Below, in pieces: positions 22,301-31,810 of a DNA stretch of 64,000 nt; the first letter of the stretch is position 1; each line of letters starts with the position of its first letter. The translations under genes were made by a program, and so were the position numbers. The notes beneath the pieces are model-generated. The model worked only from the letters and a program-made list of their open reading frames with translations. It was not told where the DNA came from and did no database searches. Where the stretch lies: the NCBI RefSeq assembly GCF_002858935.1, contig NZ_PJRT01000002.1, positions 248,001 through 312,000 of the forward strand, given 5' to 3'. The stretch comes from Pantoea endophytica (GTDB taxonomy: Bacteria; Pseudomonadota; Gammaproteobacteria; Enterobacterales; Enterobacteriaceae).

Positions 22301-23795
22301 GCCCCACTTGCCACGCATCCTGACGACTGACGTCACCTGCGATGCTGGTAACTAACGCTAACGCTTGCTCAAACTGGCTGTGTGCCGCTTCGGCGACGCT
22401 CAGTTTCTGTTCCAGACGCAGCAGGCGCTCGGTGGCTTCTTCTTCACGCGCCTGGAAGGTTTCCTGCCATTCGGCCGCGTTATCGATGGTTAAATCAGGC
22501 AGCTGACACTGCGTGCGCGCCTTTTCCAATGCTTGCAAAGCTTGCTGATACTGGATTGCCCGCGTCTGTTGCACGTCGAGCGCCTGCTGGAAATCGGCGA
22601 GTTGGCTTTTTAGCTCATCGACTTCCACTTCAGCCGCTTCGGCGCGTGCTTCATTCTCTTCCTGCACTTCGCGCGCTTCGGCAACCACTTCGTTCTGCTC
22701 TTCGAGGCGATAGGTCAGCTCTTCCAGATCGGCATCATAACGCTCGATTTTTTCCTGCTGGCGCATGGCGGTTTGCACCAGATTCAGATGGTCGCTAGCG
22801 CCCTGATAATCGCTTTCCAGATCGCTCTCAGCACCGCTGTGCTCGGCCAACTCGCGCGCCATTTCAATGTGGCGATACTGCTCGGAAATCAGCTGGTTGC
22901 GGCTGGTAAACAGCTCATTACGCAGCTGCAGCGCACCGTCGAGGTGAATACGACGCTCGTTGGCGTGGCGCATGTAGTCGGCGGAAACGTAGTTGGTGGC
23001 TTCCGAGATCAGATGCTTAAACAGGTCGCGATCGGATTGGGTGACGCGAATCGCTTCCAGCGTCATGCGGTTTTCCCGCAGCGCGGCTTCCATATCCTGG
23101 AAGGCTTTACGCACACCGCCGTTTTCTGGCAGCAGGTAATCGCGCAGTGAACGGGTGATAGCGCTGGAGATACCGCCGTACAGCGAAGCTTCAATCAGGC
23201 GATAGAACTTACTGCGATCGCTGGCGTTACGAAGACGACGCGGCACCACACCGAGCTCGAACAGCACCGCATGGTAATCGGTGACCGAGTTGTACTGTTT
23301 GAATTGCACGCCTTCCTGCGCTTCCACACGCTCCTTCACTTCCGTCAGCGGCAACACGCGCGCCTGACGGTTATTAAGGATTTCGGTCAGCATATCGGTC
23401 GCCTGTGAATCGCTCGGCAAGCCGTGAATACTGAATGGTTTGATATCGACCTTTTTATCGCGTCCCGCCACCTGCTGCAGACGTACACCAACGATCACGC
23501 GCTGATGGCGTGAGTTAACCACATCCAGCACCGAATAACAGACGCCGGCGCGTAGCTTGCCGTGCAAACCTTTATCACGCGAACCGGAAGTTGCACCGGC
23601 TTCGGTGGTGTTACGGAAGTGCAGCAAGGTTAAGTCGGGGATCATCGCCGTCACGAAGGCGGCCATGGTGGTGGATTTACCCGCACCGTTACCGCCCGAA
23701 AGCGTGGTGACCAGTTCATCAAGATCAAAAGTACGGGCAAAGAAGCCGTTCCAGTTGATCAGCGTTAGCGAACGAAATTTACCGCGTTCAATCAT
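19329..23795 (-). CDS. mukB: Chromosome condensin MukB
   Basis: MukB is the SMC-like ATPase of the MukBEF complex that organises and segregates the chromosome. The 1488-residue protein (E. coli 1486) has the N-terminal head with Walker [11 protein letters not shown] (residues 34-42). Two very long coiled coils flank a hinge near the middle ([15 protein letters not shown] region). The C-terminal head has the signature [16 protein letters not shown] and Walker [13 protein letters not shown]. Its start overlaps the mukE stop by 4 bp (ATGA), so it is translationally coupled in the cmoM-mukF-mukE-mukB operon. Confidence 0.98.
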   Translation of the reverse strand: MIERGKFRSLTLINWNGFFARTFDLDELVTTLSGGNGAGKSTTMAAFVTAMIPDLTLLHFRNTTEAGATSGSRDKGLHGKLRAGVCYSVLDVVNSRHQRVIVGVRLQQVAGRDKKVDIKPFSIHGLPSDSQATDMLTEILNNRQARVLPLTEVKERVEAQEGVQFKQYNSVTDYHAVLFELGVVPRRLRNASDRSKFYRLIEASLYGGISSAITRSLRDYLLPENGGVRKAFQDMEAALRENRMTLEAIRVTQSDRDLFKHLISEATNYVSADYMRHANERRIHLDGALQLRNELFTSRNQLISEQYRHIEMARELAEHSGAESDLESDYQGASDHLNLVQTAMRQQEKIERYDADLEELTYRLEEQNEVVAEAREVQEENEARAEAAEVEVDELKSQLADFQQALDVQQTRAIQYQQALQALEKARTQCQLPDLTIDNAAEWQETFQAREEEATERLLRLEQKLSVAEAAHSQFEQALALVTSIAGDVSRQDAWQVGRELLRDAGNQRHQAEQLSSLRLRLNELETRLREQHDAERLLADFCKRQGQQYDADALDGLQRELEAQIEQLNSSVADAGERRMLMRQELEQLRKRITALTARAPHWLAAQEILTQLSEQTGQELTSSQQITEFMQQLLERERETTVERDELAARKREVEQQIERLSQPGGAEDARLTQLAERFGGVLLSEIYDDVTLDDAPYFSALYGPSRHAIVVPDLSLVRDLLDGLDECPEDLYLIEGDPQAFDDSVFSVEELEKAVVVKVAERQWRYSRFPKVPLFGRAARENQLELLNNEREQLAERYATLSFDVQKTQRLHQSFSRFIGSHLAVAFDEDPEAQIRQLNSRRGELERALAQHENDNQQQRAQFEQAKEGVSQLNRLLPRVNLLLDDTLGDRCEEIRERVEEAQEAARFLHQHGSKLSKLEPLIAVLQSDPQQHDQLQRDYQQAQQQQRDARQQAFALTEVVQRRAHFSYESSAGMLGGNSDLNEQLRQRLEQAEGERSRARERLRGHQAQLTQYSQVLASLKSSYDAKRDMLKELQQEMQDIGVHADASAEERARIRRDELYSALSHNRARRNQLEKQITFCEAEMDSLQKKLRKLERDYHQIREQVVSAKAGWCTVLRLVKENGVERRLHRRELAYLSGDELRSMSDKALGALRLAVADNEHLRDVLRMSEDPKRPERKIQFFIAVYQHLRERIRQDIIRTDDPVEAIEQMEIELNRLTEELTAREQTLAISSRSAANIIRKTIQREQNRIRQLNQGLQAVSFGQVRSVRLNVNVREAHSTLLDTLSEEHEQHQDLFTSNRLTFSEALAKLYQRLNPQIDMGQRTPQTIGEELLDYRNYLEMEVEVNRGTDGWLRAESGALSTGEAIGTGMSILVMVVQSWEEESRRLRGKDISPCRLLFLDEAARLDARSIATLFELCERLEMQLIIAAPENISPEKGTTYKLVRKMFNNTEHVHVVGLRGFSADPAPSKDQSPKVGLEYENS

Positions 23796-24526
23796 GCTTG
23801 TTCATCCTCCGCGTTATCACTCGCGTCGCTTTCAGCGTCAATATCGTTATCTGCTTCATCGTTCTCAGTCGCAGCCGGCGCACTTTCCAGCGTCATCGCT
23901 TCACCGTCACGTATCAGGCGCAGCTGCGCTTCACGCGCATCGTCACCGCTGCGCACGTCGGCGCCAAAGCGGAACACTGATTCGGTGATGCGGAATTTGC
24001 TGCTGTCGTTGCCCATAAACCACACCATGCCGAGACGGCGCAGGCGACTCAGCGACGCGCGCATTTTTTCCTGCAGCTTGGCGCGGTCAAGATCGGAACC
24101 GGTGGAACGCTGATTGACCAGCTTGAGCAGTTTGCTCTCATCGGCCAGCGACAGCAGTTCGTCGTACAGCTCTTGCTGGGTAAAAATCCCCTCATTCGCC
24201 AGACGTTCCGGGCTGAGATAGAGATAGCAAAGAATTTTGCCCACCATCATATCCAGCTCGGACAACACCGAGCGTGGAATCAAAGTGGTTGAACGCGGAC
24301 GTAAATAGAAGAAGCCTTCCGGCGCGCGGATCAGCTCAACGTTGTAGCGCGCGTAAAACTCTTCGAGATATTCCTGGTAATCCATTAGGAAGGCGTGATT
24401 ATCCAGCTCTTCAATGCCAATGTGGCGACCCGCGCGTAACTGGCTATCGAGCGCCGGGAAAATCGGGTTTGCCAGAGCCAATGCCAGTTTGACTGGCATC
24501 ACTTGTTCAATATTTGTCGATGACAT
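23792..24526 (-). CDS. mukE: Chromosome partition protein MukE
   Basis: MukE is a winged-helix dimer that binds the kleisin MukF in the MukBEF complex. The start [18 protein letters not shown] at 24526 matches E. coli; nine upstream in-frame residues lie inside mukF and were excluded. Conserved sequence includes [20 protein letters not shown] and [15 protein letters not shown]. The acidic tail ([17 protein letters not shown]) is longer and more acidic than the family core. Length is 244 residues. The gene overlaps mukF by 20 bp and mukB by 4 bp. Confidence 0.96.
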   Translation of the reverse strand: MSSTNIEQVMPVKLALALANPIFPALDSQLRAGRHIGIEELDNHAFLMDYQEYLEEFYARYNVELIRAPEGFFYLRPRSTTLIPRSVLSELDMMVGKILCYLYLSPERLANEGIFTQQELYDELLSLADESKLLKLVNQRSTGSDLDRAKLQEKMRASLSRLRRLGMVWFMGNDSSKFRITESVFRFGADVRSGDDAREAQLRLIRDGEAMTLESAPAATENDEADNDIDAESDASDNAEDEQA

Positions 24527-25829
24527 GTGCCTGCACCTTGGCTCCGTAATCATTAATGGCCTGCCATTGCGCAGGCAGACCGGCTAAATCAGCTTCGGCC
24601 ACGCCGAGTCGCACCGCTTGATCGATGACGATACGCGCCAGATCAAAGTGGCGCGCGCGCGGATACTGCGACAGATAGTCGCGCATCACCGTGGCCAGAT
24701 GGAGCGGCTTCTGCTCCTGCTTATAAATCTGCAGCGCCTCTTCGATCATCGCGGCCAGCTGCTCGCGAATCTCATTAAACTCTTCGTATTCCATTTCCGG
24801 CGGCAGCTCGCCCATCACCTCGTCATTACGCAGCGTCATCTCTTCATCGCGCATATCGTAAAGACGATCGGCATTGGCGTAGGTCAGCGCCCACGGCTGA
24901 TCGAAATAGTTTTGCACCGACAGGCGTAAACGCTGCGCAAACACGCGGTTCTTATCCATGTCGATGGCGGTACGAATAAACTTGTGTACGTGGCGGTCGT
25001 AGCCGATCCACAGATCGATAGCCTGCTGGCCCCAGCTGATGATGCGATCGAGCTTGTTTTGCAGGTCAAACACCAGCTTATCGACAAAGCCCAGATCCGG
25101 GCTGCTCAGCGTCGCATCCTGGATGCGCAGCAGGTTGGCCTGCAGCTTATCGCCCGCCGCCTCCAGCGTATCCTGCAGTTCACGCAGCGTACCGGACGTT
25201 TCCGACAGCAACATTTCACAGCTGGAGATCGCCGCGCGCCAGTCTTTGTTAAGCAGATCGGCAATATCGGTTTTCACCGCTTGCTGCTGCTCATCCATCA
25301 GACGCTGCGTCATGTCGATGCTATCGAAGATTTCCGCCACCGAATATTTCAGCGGCGCAAACACGTTACGATGCCAGTGGAATTCATCACCGTCTTCTTC
25401 GGCGGCATCCGCGGCGCGTTTCAACTCCTGCGCCACAATCGACAGCTGCATCGACAGGCGCAGCGTGGAGAACTCGCGCTGGCGGATGTAATAGTCGGTA
25501 ATGCCGATGGCGAGTGGCGTCAGGCGATAGATGGCGTGCCCTTCCGTCAGCTCGCTGGTAAAGCGGTTCAGCAAGCGCTGACGCACCATGTCGTTAATGG
25601 CGTTATTGGCACGGACCTGCACGGTTTCGTGGGTTTGTTCGAATGCTTTGCTAACGTGACGAAACGCGTCAATCAGCTCGCCTTCACTCATCTCGCCGTC
25701 CATGCGCTCACCGTTTAAGGTGGCGATGGCCAGCAAAAAGGCCAGACGTTCTACCGGCAGCGCAAGCGAAAAATCGTTCTTGCGCGCCCATGCCACCAAT
25801 TCGGGGACCGTCTGGGAAAATTCGCTCAT
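24507..25829 (-). CDS. mukF: Chromosome partition protein MukF (kleisin)
   Basis: MukF is the kleisin that bridges the MukB heads and recruits MukE. At 440 residues it equals E. coli. It begins [20 protein letters not shown], with an N-terminal winged-helix dimerisation domain, a helical middle domain ([20 protein letters not shown]) and a C-terminal winged helix that contacts the MukB cap ([17 protein letters not shown]). The start overlaps the cmoM stop in ATGA. The ATG at 25829 is the natural start. Confidence 0.97.
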   Translation of the reverse strand: MSEFSQTVPELVAWARKNDFSLALPVERLAFLLAIATLNGERMDGEMSEGELIDAFRHVSKAFEQTHETVQVRANNAINDMVRQRLLNRFTSELTEGHAIYRLTPLAIGITDYYIRQREFSTLRLSMQLSIVAQELKRAADAAEEDGDEFHWHRNVFAPLKYSVAEIFDSIDMTQRLMDEQQQAVKTDIADLLNKDWRAAISSCEMLLSETSGTLRELQDTLEAAGDKLQANLLRIQDATLSSPDLGFVDKLVFDLQNKLDRIISWGQQAIDLWIGYDRHVHKFIRTAIDMDKNRVFAQRLRLSVQNYFDQPWALTYANADRLYDMRDEEMTLRNDEVMGELPPEMEYEEFNEIREQLAAMIEEALQIYKQEQKPLHLATVMRDYLSQYPRARHFDLARIVIDQAVRLGVAEADLAGLPAQWQAINDYGAKVQAHVIDKY

Positions 25830-26611
25830 AGTTGATCCTTCTGGCTGGGTTTGCGCGCGGTCACGTGGATATAGCGCCCTAAGCTTAAAAAGGGCTCCTG
25901 GCGACAGAAACGCCGTTCCATCTCAATGATTTCCTCAACGCTCTTCCCTGCGCCGGGTTGCGGCTTCATGTAATCACAGAAGACGCGAATGCCCGCACGC
26001 CGTTCAATTTCAAATCCGCAGTTTGTCAGCCAACGCGTCACATCATCCGGATCGCGCGGGAAATCGGGCGACAGCGTGCGCTTTTTACGTTTGCTCATAT
26101 TGGCGCGCATATAGCCGAAGTTGCCAAGCGTCAGGGTGCGGAAGGTTAAGCCGTGAGCGTTGTAAAACATCAACGACAGCACGCCGCCGGGCTTGAGCGT
26201 GTGCCACAACGCTTGCAGCACCTCTTCCGGATGCGCGACCCATTCCAACACCGCGTGAAACAATACCAGATCAACCTGCGTATCCAAATGTTCGCCCACC
26301 TGCTGGGCGCTAATTTGTTTGAATTGCATGTTGTGGCTCACACCCGCGGCAAGCGCATGGGCTTCCGCCAGCTTCAGCATCTCAGCAGAGAGATCGCACA
26401 GCACAACCTGATGACCGCGCGCCGCCAGGCCGCTTGAGACTTGTCCCACGCCGCCGCCGGCATCCAGCACCTTCAAGGATCCGGCAGGCAATGTCGGTAA
26501 CAGAGCTTCCAGTTCGTCCCAGACAATCGCCTGGCGCACTTGCCCTTTGCGCGTGCCATAAATGTTCTGTGAGAATTTGTCCGCCAGATCGTCAAAGTTA
26601 CGATCCTGCAT
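25826..26611 (-). CDS. cmoM: tRNA cmo5U carboxymethyl methyltransferase CmoM
   Basis: CmoM (SmtA) uses S-adenosylmethionine to methylate 5-carboxymethoxyuridine at tRNA position 34. The protein begins [20 protein letters not shown] and carries the SAM-binding motif [25 protein letters not shown] and LFHAVLEWV, followed by [13 protein letters not shown]. The start at 26611 gives 261 residues as in E. coli; eight upstream residues are likely untranslated. It heads the muk operon, overlapping mukF by 4 bp, and is divergent from elyC. Confidence 0.95.
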   Translation of the reverse strand: MQDRNFDDLADKFSQNIYGTRKGQVRQAIVWDELEALLPTLPAGSLKVLDAGGGVGQVSSGLAARGHQVVLCDLSAEMLKLAEAHALAAGVSHNMQFKQISAQQVGEHLDTQVDLVLFHAVLEWVAHPEEVLQALWHTLKPGGVLSLMFYNAHGLTFRTLTLGNFGYMRANMSKRKKRTLSPDFPRDPDDVTRWLTNCGFEIERRAGIRVFCDYMKPQPGAGKSVEEIIEMERRFCRQEPFLSLGRYIHVTARKPSQKDQL

Positions 26612-26735
26612 GATGATGGCTCCGCTTTGCTGCATTCAACTTGTGCTATTTTGTCACAGGCTCAACAAGAATGAACCTTTCATGCCGCAGTAACCGTCTG
26701 GCAGCTGTTTTTTTGGACAAAAGAGGCCATATTCG

Positions 26736-27521
26736 ATGTTTTTCGCATTTAAAAAAGTCATTGGCGGGATGTTGCTTCCCTTGCCGCTGCTGTTATTACT
26801 GATGGCGGCAGGACTTTTGCTGCTCTGGTTCAGCCGCTGGCAAAAAAGCGGCAAAATCCTCATCTCTTGCAGCTGGCTGCTGCTGCTGATTTTGAGCCTG
26901 CAGCCGGTTGCCGATCGCCTGCTGTCACCGCTGGAAAATCATTATCCAACCTGGAACGGTAACGAGCCGGTCGATTATATCGTGGTGCTCGGCGGCGGCT
27001 ATACCTTCAATCCGAATTGGGCACCGAGTTCCAACTTGATTAATAACAGTCTGCCGCGCGTGGCCGAAGGCGTGCGTCAGTGGCGGCGCTATCCGCAGGC
27101 CAAAATGATCTTTACAGGCGCAGCAGCCGGCGAAAACCCACGCAGCAGCGCCAGCGTGGCGGCCGAAGTGGCGGAAAGTCTGGGCGTGCCATCAGCAGCG
27201 ATTATTCAGTTGGATCAACCAAGAGATACGATTGGCGAAGCTCGCGCGGTGAAACAGACGATTGGTGAACACCCGTTCTTACTGGTGACTTCCGCCAACC
27301 ATCTGCCGCGTGCCATGCATTTCTTTCAAAGTGCCGGCATGAATCCGCTGGCCGCACCGGCAAATCAGTTGGCAGTGACCTCGCCGCTAAACTGGTGGGA
27401 ACGCGCTATTCCGTCACCGCTGTGGCTGGCACACAGTGAGCGTGCGACCTATGAAACGCTGGGACAAACCTGGCAGAAGCTGCGCGGTGACGATCTCACC
27501 TCAACCCAGCCAGGGGAGTAA
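26736..27521 (+). CDS. elyC: Envelope biogenesis factor ElyC
   Basis: ElyC (YcbC) is an inner-membrane DUF218 protein that affects peptidoglycan synthesis and undecaprenyl-phosphate carrier metabolism at low temperature. The sequence has two N-terminal transmembrane helices (residues about 10-31 and 40-56) and then a DUF218 domain with DYIVVLGGGYTFNPNW, MIFTGAAAGENPRSSA and LLVTSANHLPRAMHFF. Length is 261 (E. coli 259). The ATG at 26736 is the natural start. It ends inside the 3' end of the convergent ycbJ, with a 21-bp tail overlap. Confidence 0.93.
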   Translation: MFFAFKKVIGGMLLPLPLLLLLMAAGLLLLWFSRWQKSGKILISCSWLLLLILSLQPVADRLLSPLENHYPTWNGNEPVDYIVVLGGGYTFNPNWAPSSNLINNSLPRVAEGVRQWRRYPQAKMIFTGAAAGENPRSSASVAAEVAESLGVPSAAIIQLDQPRDTIGEARAVKQTIGEHPFLLVTSANHLPRAMHFFQSAGMNPLAAPANQLAVTSPLNWWERAIPSPLWLAHSERATYETLGQTWQKLRGDDLTSTQPGE

Positions 27522-28394
27522 TTGCGCGCGGGCGTGATCGAAGCGCGGACGGTCAAACTGTCCGCTGCTGACCAACGTGTCGACGCAATCCCACAGCTGA
27601 TACAACCAGCGCCGCCAGAGGAAACCTTCCGCCACAGGCGCGCGCTGCAGATAGTGCTGCAGCAGTGACGCTTCTGCGCCGCTATCCGCCAGGCGCATCA
27701 GATCGTATTCGCGCGGTGCCCAGAGAATGTTGCCCGGCTGCATCATGGCAATAAGCTGATCGCTGTGCGCATCTTTTAACATACTGGCTAAGCGCAGGTT
27801 GCCGTGCATCAATACGCAGGGATCGTCAAAACCGTTGAACAGACGCGGTAATAGCTGACGGCTGCGAAACAGAATCTGACGATCTTCCAGTGTAAAAAAC
27901 GGCGGTGACAAATAACCCAGCGTTGACCACAATACATCCACCCGCTGGCGATACCATGCGGGCCAGTTATTTTCCTGCACGCTGTCCACGCTGCCGACTA
28001 AGCCATGGCTGTCAATACGATGCCACGCCAGCACGCCTTCGACGATCTGTTCGCACAGCTGTTCCCAGCGCGCTGCGCTGCGGGCCGGAGCTTCCGCAGA
28101 AACACCGTTAAAGCGTGCCATCAGCAACATTTCATGTACCGGCTTTTGCTGGCTGAGCACCAGACCAAACACGGCAGGCACGGCGATCAAGCCATCATGG
28201 CCGAGCATGGTCAGTTTTTTAGCTTCCAGCGCAGCGCGTCCCTGATGACGAAAATATTTCGCCACCAGCGGCATCGGTTTACCGGCGTTATCGTAAAGCG
28301 CATACAGCCGCGTGTGCGCCTGCTCGCTAATGGTTTCGAGACGACTGATGCTTTCACCAAGCACCAACGCGAGTTCTGAACGGAGCTGTTCCAT
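27501..28394 (-). CDS. ycbJ: YcbJ, APH-like putative phosphotransferase
   Basis: YcbJ is an enterobacterial protein of unknown function with an aminoglycoside-phosphotransferase/kinase-like fold. The 297 residues equal the E. coli length. Kinase-like features are the lysine in PLVAKYFRHQGRAALEAK, the catalytic-loop-like CVLMHGNLRLASML (H-G-N rather than the usual H-x-D) and a later ILWAPREYDLMRLAD in place of the DFG region. The HGN variation makes typical phosphotransfer uncertain. It is convergent with elyC and downstream of kdsB by about 110 bp. Confidence 0.9.
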   Translation of the reverse strand: MEQLRSELALVLGESISRLETISEQAHTRLYALYDNAGKPMPLVAKYFRHQGRAALEAKKLTMLGHDGLIAVPAVFGLVLSQQKPVHEMLLMARFNGVSAEAPARSAARWEQLCEQIVEGVLAWHRIDSHGLVGSVDSVQENNWPAWYRQRVDVLWSTLGYLSPPFFTLEDRQILFRSRQLLPRLFNGFDDPCVLMHGNLRLASMLKDAHSDQLIAMMQPGNILWAPREYDLMRLADSGAEASLLQHYLQRAPVAEGFLWRRWLYQLWDCVDTLVSSGQFDRPRFDHARAQLLPWLG

Positions 28395-28504
28395 GCAATA
28401 TCCTCCGACGTCAAAGGGCTGGAATATGCTGGAGGTGATGGCGGCGCAAAGCTTAGCGCCAGATCAAACTTTCAGGCCAGCGAGAGCCGCTGGCCGGTCG
28501 GAGA

Positions 28505-29254
28505 TTAACCCTGCATAGCGAGACGAACCCGCTCAAGGTCTTCCGGCGTATCCACCCCAACACTTGGGATAGTTTTTGCCACCGCGACGTGAATCTTTTC
28601 ACCGTACCACAGCACGCGCAGCTGTTCGAGCAACTCAATGTTCTCCAGCGGGCAAGGTTCCCACGCGATGTAGCGACGAATGAAACCGGCGCGATAGGCG
28701 TAGATGCCAATGTGGCGGAGCAGCGTGTCGCCAATCTGCTCGCGCGAACGCGCATAACGCTCGCGATCCCAGGGAATGGTGGCGCGTGAGAAGTAGAGCG
28801 CATAACCTTTGGCGTCCATCACTACTTTTACCGCGTTCGGGTTAAAGGCTTCTTCTGCATCGGTGATCGGCACCGCCAGCGTCGCCATCCCGGCTTCAGA
28901 TTGCGCCAGATTACCTGCCACCTGACGTACAATCTCCGCCGGGATCATCGGCTCGTCGCCCTGCACGTTAACGATGATCGTGTCGTCGGCAAACTGATAC
29001 TTTTCGATCACTTCGGCCAAACGCTCAGTTCCGGACTGATGATCGACCCGCGTCATGCACACTTCGCCGCCAGCCGCCGTTACCGCCGCAGCCACATCCG
29101 GATGATCGGTGGCGACAATTACGCGATCGGCACCCGATTCACGGGCGCGTTCCATAACGTGCAGCACCATCGGTTTACCCTGAATATCCACCAGCGGTTT
29201 GCCGGGCAGACGGGTTGAAGCATAACGTGCAGGAATAATGGCAACAAAACTCAT
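28505..29254 (-). CDS. kdsB: CMP-Kdo synthetase
   Basis: KdsB activates Kdo with CTP to CMP-Kdo for lipopolysaccharide inner-core synthesis. The 249-residue protein has the nucleotidyltransferase start [19 protein letters not shown], the [12 protein letters not shown] block, [13 protein letters not shown] with the metal-binding aspartate, and [15 protein letters not shown]. It overlaps ycaR by ATGA, so ycaR and kdsB are coupled. It is cytoplasmic and consistent with the nearby lpxK and msbA, all serving LPS biogenesis. Confidence 0.97.
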   Translation of the reverse strand: MSFVAIIPARYASTRLPGKPLVDIQGKPMVLHVMERARESGADRVIVATDHPDVAAAVTAAGGEVCMTRVDHQSGTERLAEVIEKYQFADDTIIVNVQGDEPMIPAEIVRQVAGNLAQSEAGMATLAVPITDAEEAFNPNAVKVVMDAKGYALYFSRATIPWDRERYARSREQIGDTLLRHIGIYAYRAGFIRRYIAWEPCPLENIELLEQLRVLWYGEKIHVAVAKTIPSVGVDTPEDLERVRLAMQG

Positions 29255-29433
29255 GGATGGATCTCTTCAACAGACAGCGTACGCGCTTCCACTTCCAGCA
29301 GCACTGGAATACCGTCACGTACCGGGTAAGCCAGGCCATCCGGTTTACAGATCAGCTCTTGCTGCTCTTTGTTGAAATAGAGTTTTCCGTTGCATACCGG
29401 GCAAGCAACGATTTCGAGTAAACGGTGATCCAT
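29251..29433 (-). CDS. ycaR: Trm112-like small protein YcaR
   Basis: YcaR is a 60-residue UPF0434/Trm112-family protein starting [18 protein letters not shown]. It has a CPVC pair and a later Cys in LICKPDG; the usual fourth zinc ligand is not evident. The start at 29433 follows GGAGAAG; four upstream residues were dropped. Its cellular role is not settled. The gene is translationally coupled to kdsB through a 4-bp overlap, the same arrangement as E. coli. Confidence 0.93.
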   Translation of the reverse strand: MDHRLLEIVACPVCNGKLYFNKEQQELICKPDGLAYPVRDGIPVLLEVEARTLSVEEIHP

Positions 29434-29523
29434 AATCTTCTCCATTCAGGACCGATTCAGACGGGTAGCATAGCATAATAGCGTGCGCGTGAATGACGCA
29501 CTCAAGCCGGACAAATGGCAGCT

Positions 29524-30786
29524 TTATTCACCAATCGACCAGCGAGTTGACCAGGCAGCCAGCAGTTCTGCCGGCGCATTTTCGATAATCACTTGGTTGG
29601 CGCCTTGCCACGCGGCGAAGCGATTAATGGCTTTTTGGACGTCATTAAGGAAAGCGTTACTGATGCGTGTGCCCTCTTCCAGCCAGAATGCACGAACCAC
29701 TAATTGCTGCGCCTGACGCTCCATTTTGGCATCAATGCGCGCTTTCAATAATCCGCGATGCAGGACCGGCAGGACCGGCAGGACCGGCAGGACCGGCAGG
29801 ACCGGCAGGACCGGCAGGACAAAATAACCATATTTGCGCTTTTCCGCAGGCGTATAGCACTCAATGCGGTAATCAAAATTAAACAGCTCCAGCGCGCGAC
29901 GACGATCCCAAACCACTGGATCAAAGGGTGACAACAGCGCGGTATGTGTGGCAGAGAGTGGCTTTTCCAGCAGCGGCAATAATGCGTGGTGTAACCACAT
30001 TTCGCCCAGTTGCTCGACCTCAACACGCACAATTTCTCCGCGCGCAGCCGCATCCTCAAGCCATGACTTGAGCGGTGCGCGTTTGAGCCGGTAATAATCG
30101 GCTAACCAACTGCCACGGAAAATGCCGAGACTGCATGCGCTGTGACTCAGCATCTGTAACACCGCTTCGTCTTCACTTAACGCATGCTGTTCATCAATCC
30201 AGTCCGGCATCACGCGGCTGTGCAGATCGTAAACCCGCTGGAAGTTGCGCCGCTCCACCACCATCAACTGACCCGCACTGAACAAATTCTCCAGATGACG
30301 CTTATGCGGCTTCCACGCCCACCAGCCCGGTTTGGTCTGTTTATCATTACTGAAATCGGCTGCTCGCACTGGGCCGTTGACGGAGATGTGTTGCAGTAGG
30401 TCAGTGATTTCCTGTTGATGTTCCTCAACCCATCGTTGGTTGTACTTCCAGCCCAGTCGCTGCGGTTCCAGCATGCGGTGGCGCAGCAACGGGTAATCTT
30501 CGAAAGGAATAAAACAGGCTTCATGAGCCCAATATTCAAATAATGCGCCCGAGGCCAGCGCCTCTTCCAGCCAGTTGGTCTGATACGCGCCAAGGCGGCT
30601 AAACAGCACCAGATAAGGACTGCGTGCCACCACATTGATGGTATCAATTTGCAGCAAAGACATCTGACGCACAGTCGCGTGTATATCAGCAAAGCGCGCA
30701 CGTCGGCCTAAAGGACGTAACAGTCCCTGAGCAGCCAGATGCAGATGACGAGCAGTTTGCAACGAGAGGGAAGCGACGAGGTTCAT
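29524..30786 (-). CDS. ycaQ: DNA glycosylase YcaQ with internal VLP repeat
   Basis: YcaQ is an HTH_42/AlkZ-superfamily glycosylase that unhooks interstrand DNA crosslinks and removes N7-alkylated purines. The N-terminal half keeps the catalytic Gln-x-Asp in SLLQIDTINVVARSPYLV, and WAHEACFIP and WKPHKRHLENLF are intact. At residues 323-342 the protein contains six Val-Leu-Pro units then VLH, where E. coli reads VLPLLH once, so about five extra tripeptides are inserted between YGYF and HRG. Length is 420 (E. coli 410). The reading frame stays open. Whether the insert preserves activity is unknown. Confidence 0.92.
   Translation of the reverse strand: MNLVASLSLQTARHLHLAAQGLLRPLGRRARFADIHATVRQMSLLQIDTINVVARSPYLVLFSRLGAYQTNWLEEALASGALFEYWAHEACFIPFEDYPLLRHRMLEPQRLGWKYNQRWVEEHQQEITDLLQHISVNGPVRAADFSNDKQTKPGWWAWKPHKRHLENLFSAGQLMVVERRNFQRVYDLHSRVMPDWIDEQHALSEDEAVLQMLSHSACSLGIFRGSWLADYYRLKRAPLKSWLEDAAARGEIVRVEVEQLGEMWLHHALLPLLEKPLSATHTALLSPFDPVVWDRRRALELFNFDYRIECYTPAEKRKYGYFVLPVLPVLPVLPVLPVLPVLHRGLLKARIDAKMERQAQQLVVRAFWLEEGTRISNAFLNDVQKAINRFAAWQGANQVIIENAPAELLAAWSTRWSIGE
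29761..29820. repeat. 9-bp tandem repeat, 6.7 copies, inside ycaQ
   Basis: The unit CAGGACCGG repeats perfectly six times plus six further bases, ending exactly at 29820. On the ycaQ strand it reads GTCCTGCCG (Val-Leu-Pro). Because the unit is a multiple of three, gain or loss of copies would keep the frame. All copies are identical at every synonymous position, which points to recent slippage expansion or to an assembly effect. Confidence 0.97.
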
Positions 30787-30808
30787 AACTCCATTCCCTT
30801 TTTGGTGG

Positions 30809-31810
30809 TTAGCGCGAACGGGCGTCTCGCGCGGTAGTGCAGAGATGGGTGATATCGTCTAACAAGGTTGTCACCGCCGCGCCTTGCAGATGCGCATCAA
30901 CCGGCAAATACCACCAGTTTGGGCGAGCAAAACTACGGCATTTTACCGCATCTTTTTCCGTCATCAGCAAGCACTGATCTGCCTGAGTCAGACGCCGCAA
31001 TTCGTCTTCGCTGTAAGCATGGTGATCGGCGAAGGCAATTTCAGCCACTGGCTTGATGCCTTGCTGCTTAAGCGTGTTGAAGAAGCGCGGCGGATGACCT
31101 ATGCCGGCCATCGCGACAATTTCCGGCAATTGCGCTAACGCCACGCTTGCACCGTTGATCAGGTTGACCGCCAGACCGGGCTGCAATGACATCGCAATTT
31201 CGCCCGCCTGCGCATCGCCGCCGTTAACGATCACCGCATTTACGGTGCTAAGTCGTGAGGCGCGTTCACGCATCGGCCCAGCCGGTAACCACCAGCCATT
31301 ACCAAAACGACGCATCCCATCCACCACCACGATTTCGCGATCGCGCTGCAGCGCGTAATGCTGCAGGCCATCATCGGTGATAATCACATCCAGATCGTGC
31401 GCAGCGAGCAAGCCTTCTACCGCCAGACGCCGCCGTGGCGCAACGGCGACCGGCACTTGCGTGCGTTGAGCGATCAGCACAGGTTCATCGCCGGCCTGCG
31501 CCGTGGGCGTTTCAGCGGTAACCAGCAGCGGATAACGTTCAGCTTTTCCACCGTAACCCCGCGACACCACGCCAGCTCGTACTCCACGTTGTTGCAGCGC
31601 CTGCACCAACCAAATCACTACGGGCGTTTTACCATTCCCACCTGCGGTGAGGTTCCCCACCACAATCACAGGGCAAGGCGCGCGCCAACTTTTTCGCCAA
31701 CCGCGCTGGAAGCTGAGGCGAATCAATAGGGTGATCGCCCCATAAAGCAGGCTCAGTGGCCATAGCAGCAGCCATAACGGCGAGCGCCCGCTCCAGATCC
31801 GTTCGATCAT
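30809..31810 (-). CDS. lpxK: Tetraacyldisaccharide 4'-kinase LpxK
   Basis: LpxK phosphorylates the 4' position of the lipid A disaccharide at the inner membrane. The 333-residue protein has one N-terminal hydrophobic helix ([20 protein letters not shown]), the P-loop [17 protein letters not shown] and [17 protein letters not shown], then [14 protein letters not shown]. It starts in an ATGA overlap with the end of msbA, so lipid A kinase and lipid A flippase are cotranslated, as in E. coli. The C-terminus is a few residues longer than E. coli (328). Confidence 0.96.
   Translation of the reverse strand: MIERIWSGRSPLWLLLWPLSLLYGAITLLIRLSFQRGWRKSWRAPCPVIVVGNLTAGGNGKTPVVIWLVQALQQRGVRAGVVSRGYGGKAERYPLLVTAETPTAQAGDEPVLIAQRTQVPVAVAPRRRLAVEGLLAAHDLDVIITDDGLQHYALQRDREIVVVDGMRRFGNGWWLPAGPMRERASRLSTVNAVIVNGGDAQAGEIAMSLQPGLAVNLINGASVALAQLPEIVAMAGIGHPPRFFNTLKQQGIKPVAEIAFADHHAYSEDELRRLTQADQCLLMTEKDAVKCRSFARPNWWYLPVDAHLQGAAVTTLLDDITHLCTTARDARSR

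Noticed and set aside
29761..29820. Short direct repeats resembling a CRISPR array
   Set aside because: Units are contiguous 9-mers without spacers, inside a coding sequence, and no cas gene is present.
29667..29882. Plus-strand ORF with GPAGPAG collagen-like repeats
   Set aside because: It is the antisense reading of the 9-bp repeat inside ycaQ. The ycaQ frame is the conserved protein; the collagen-like look is a translation artefact.
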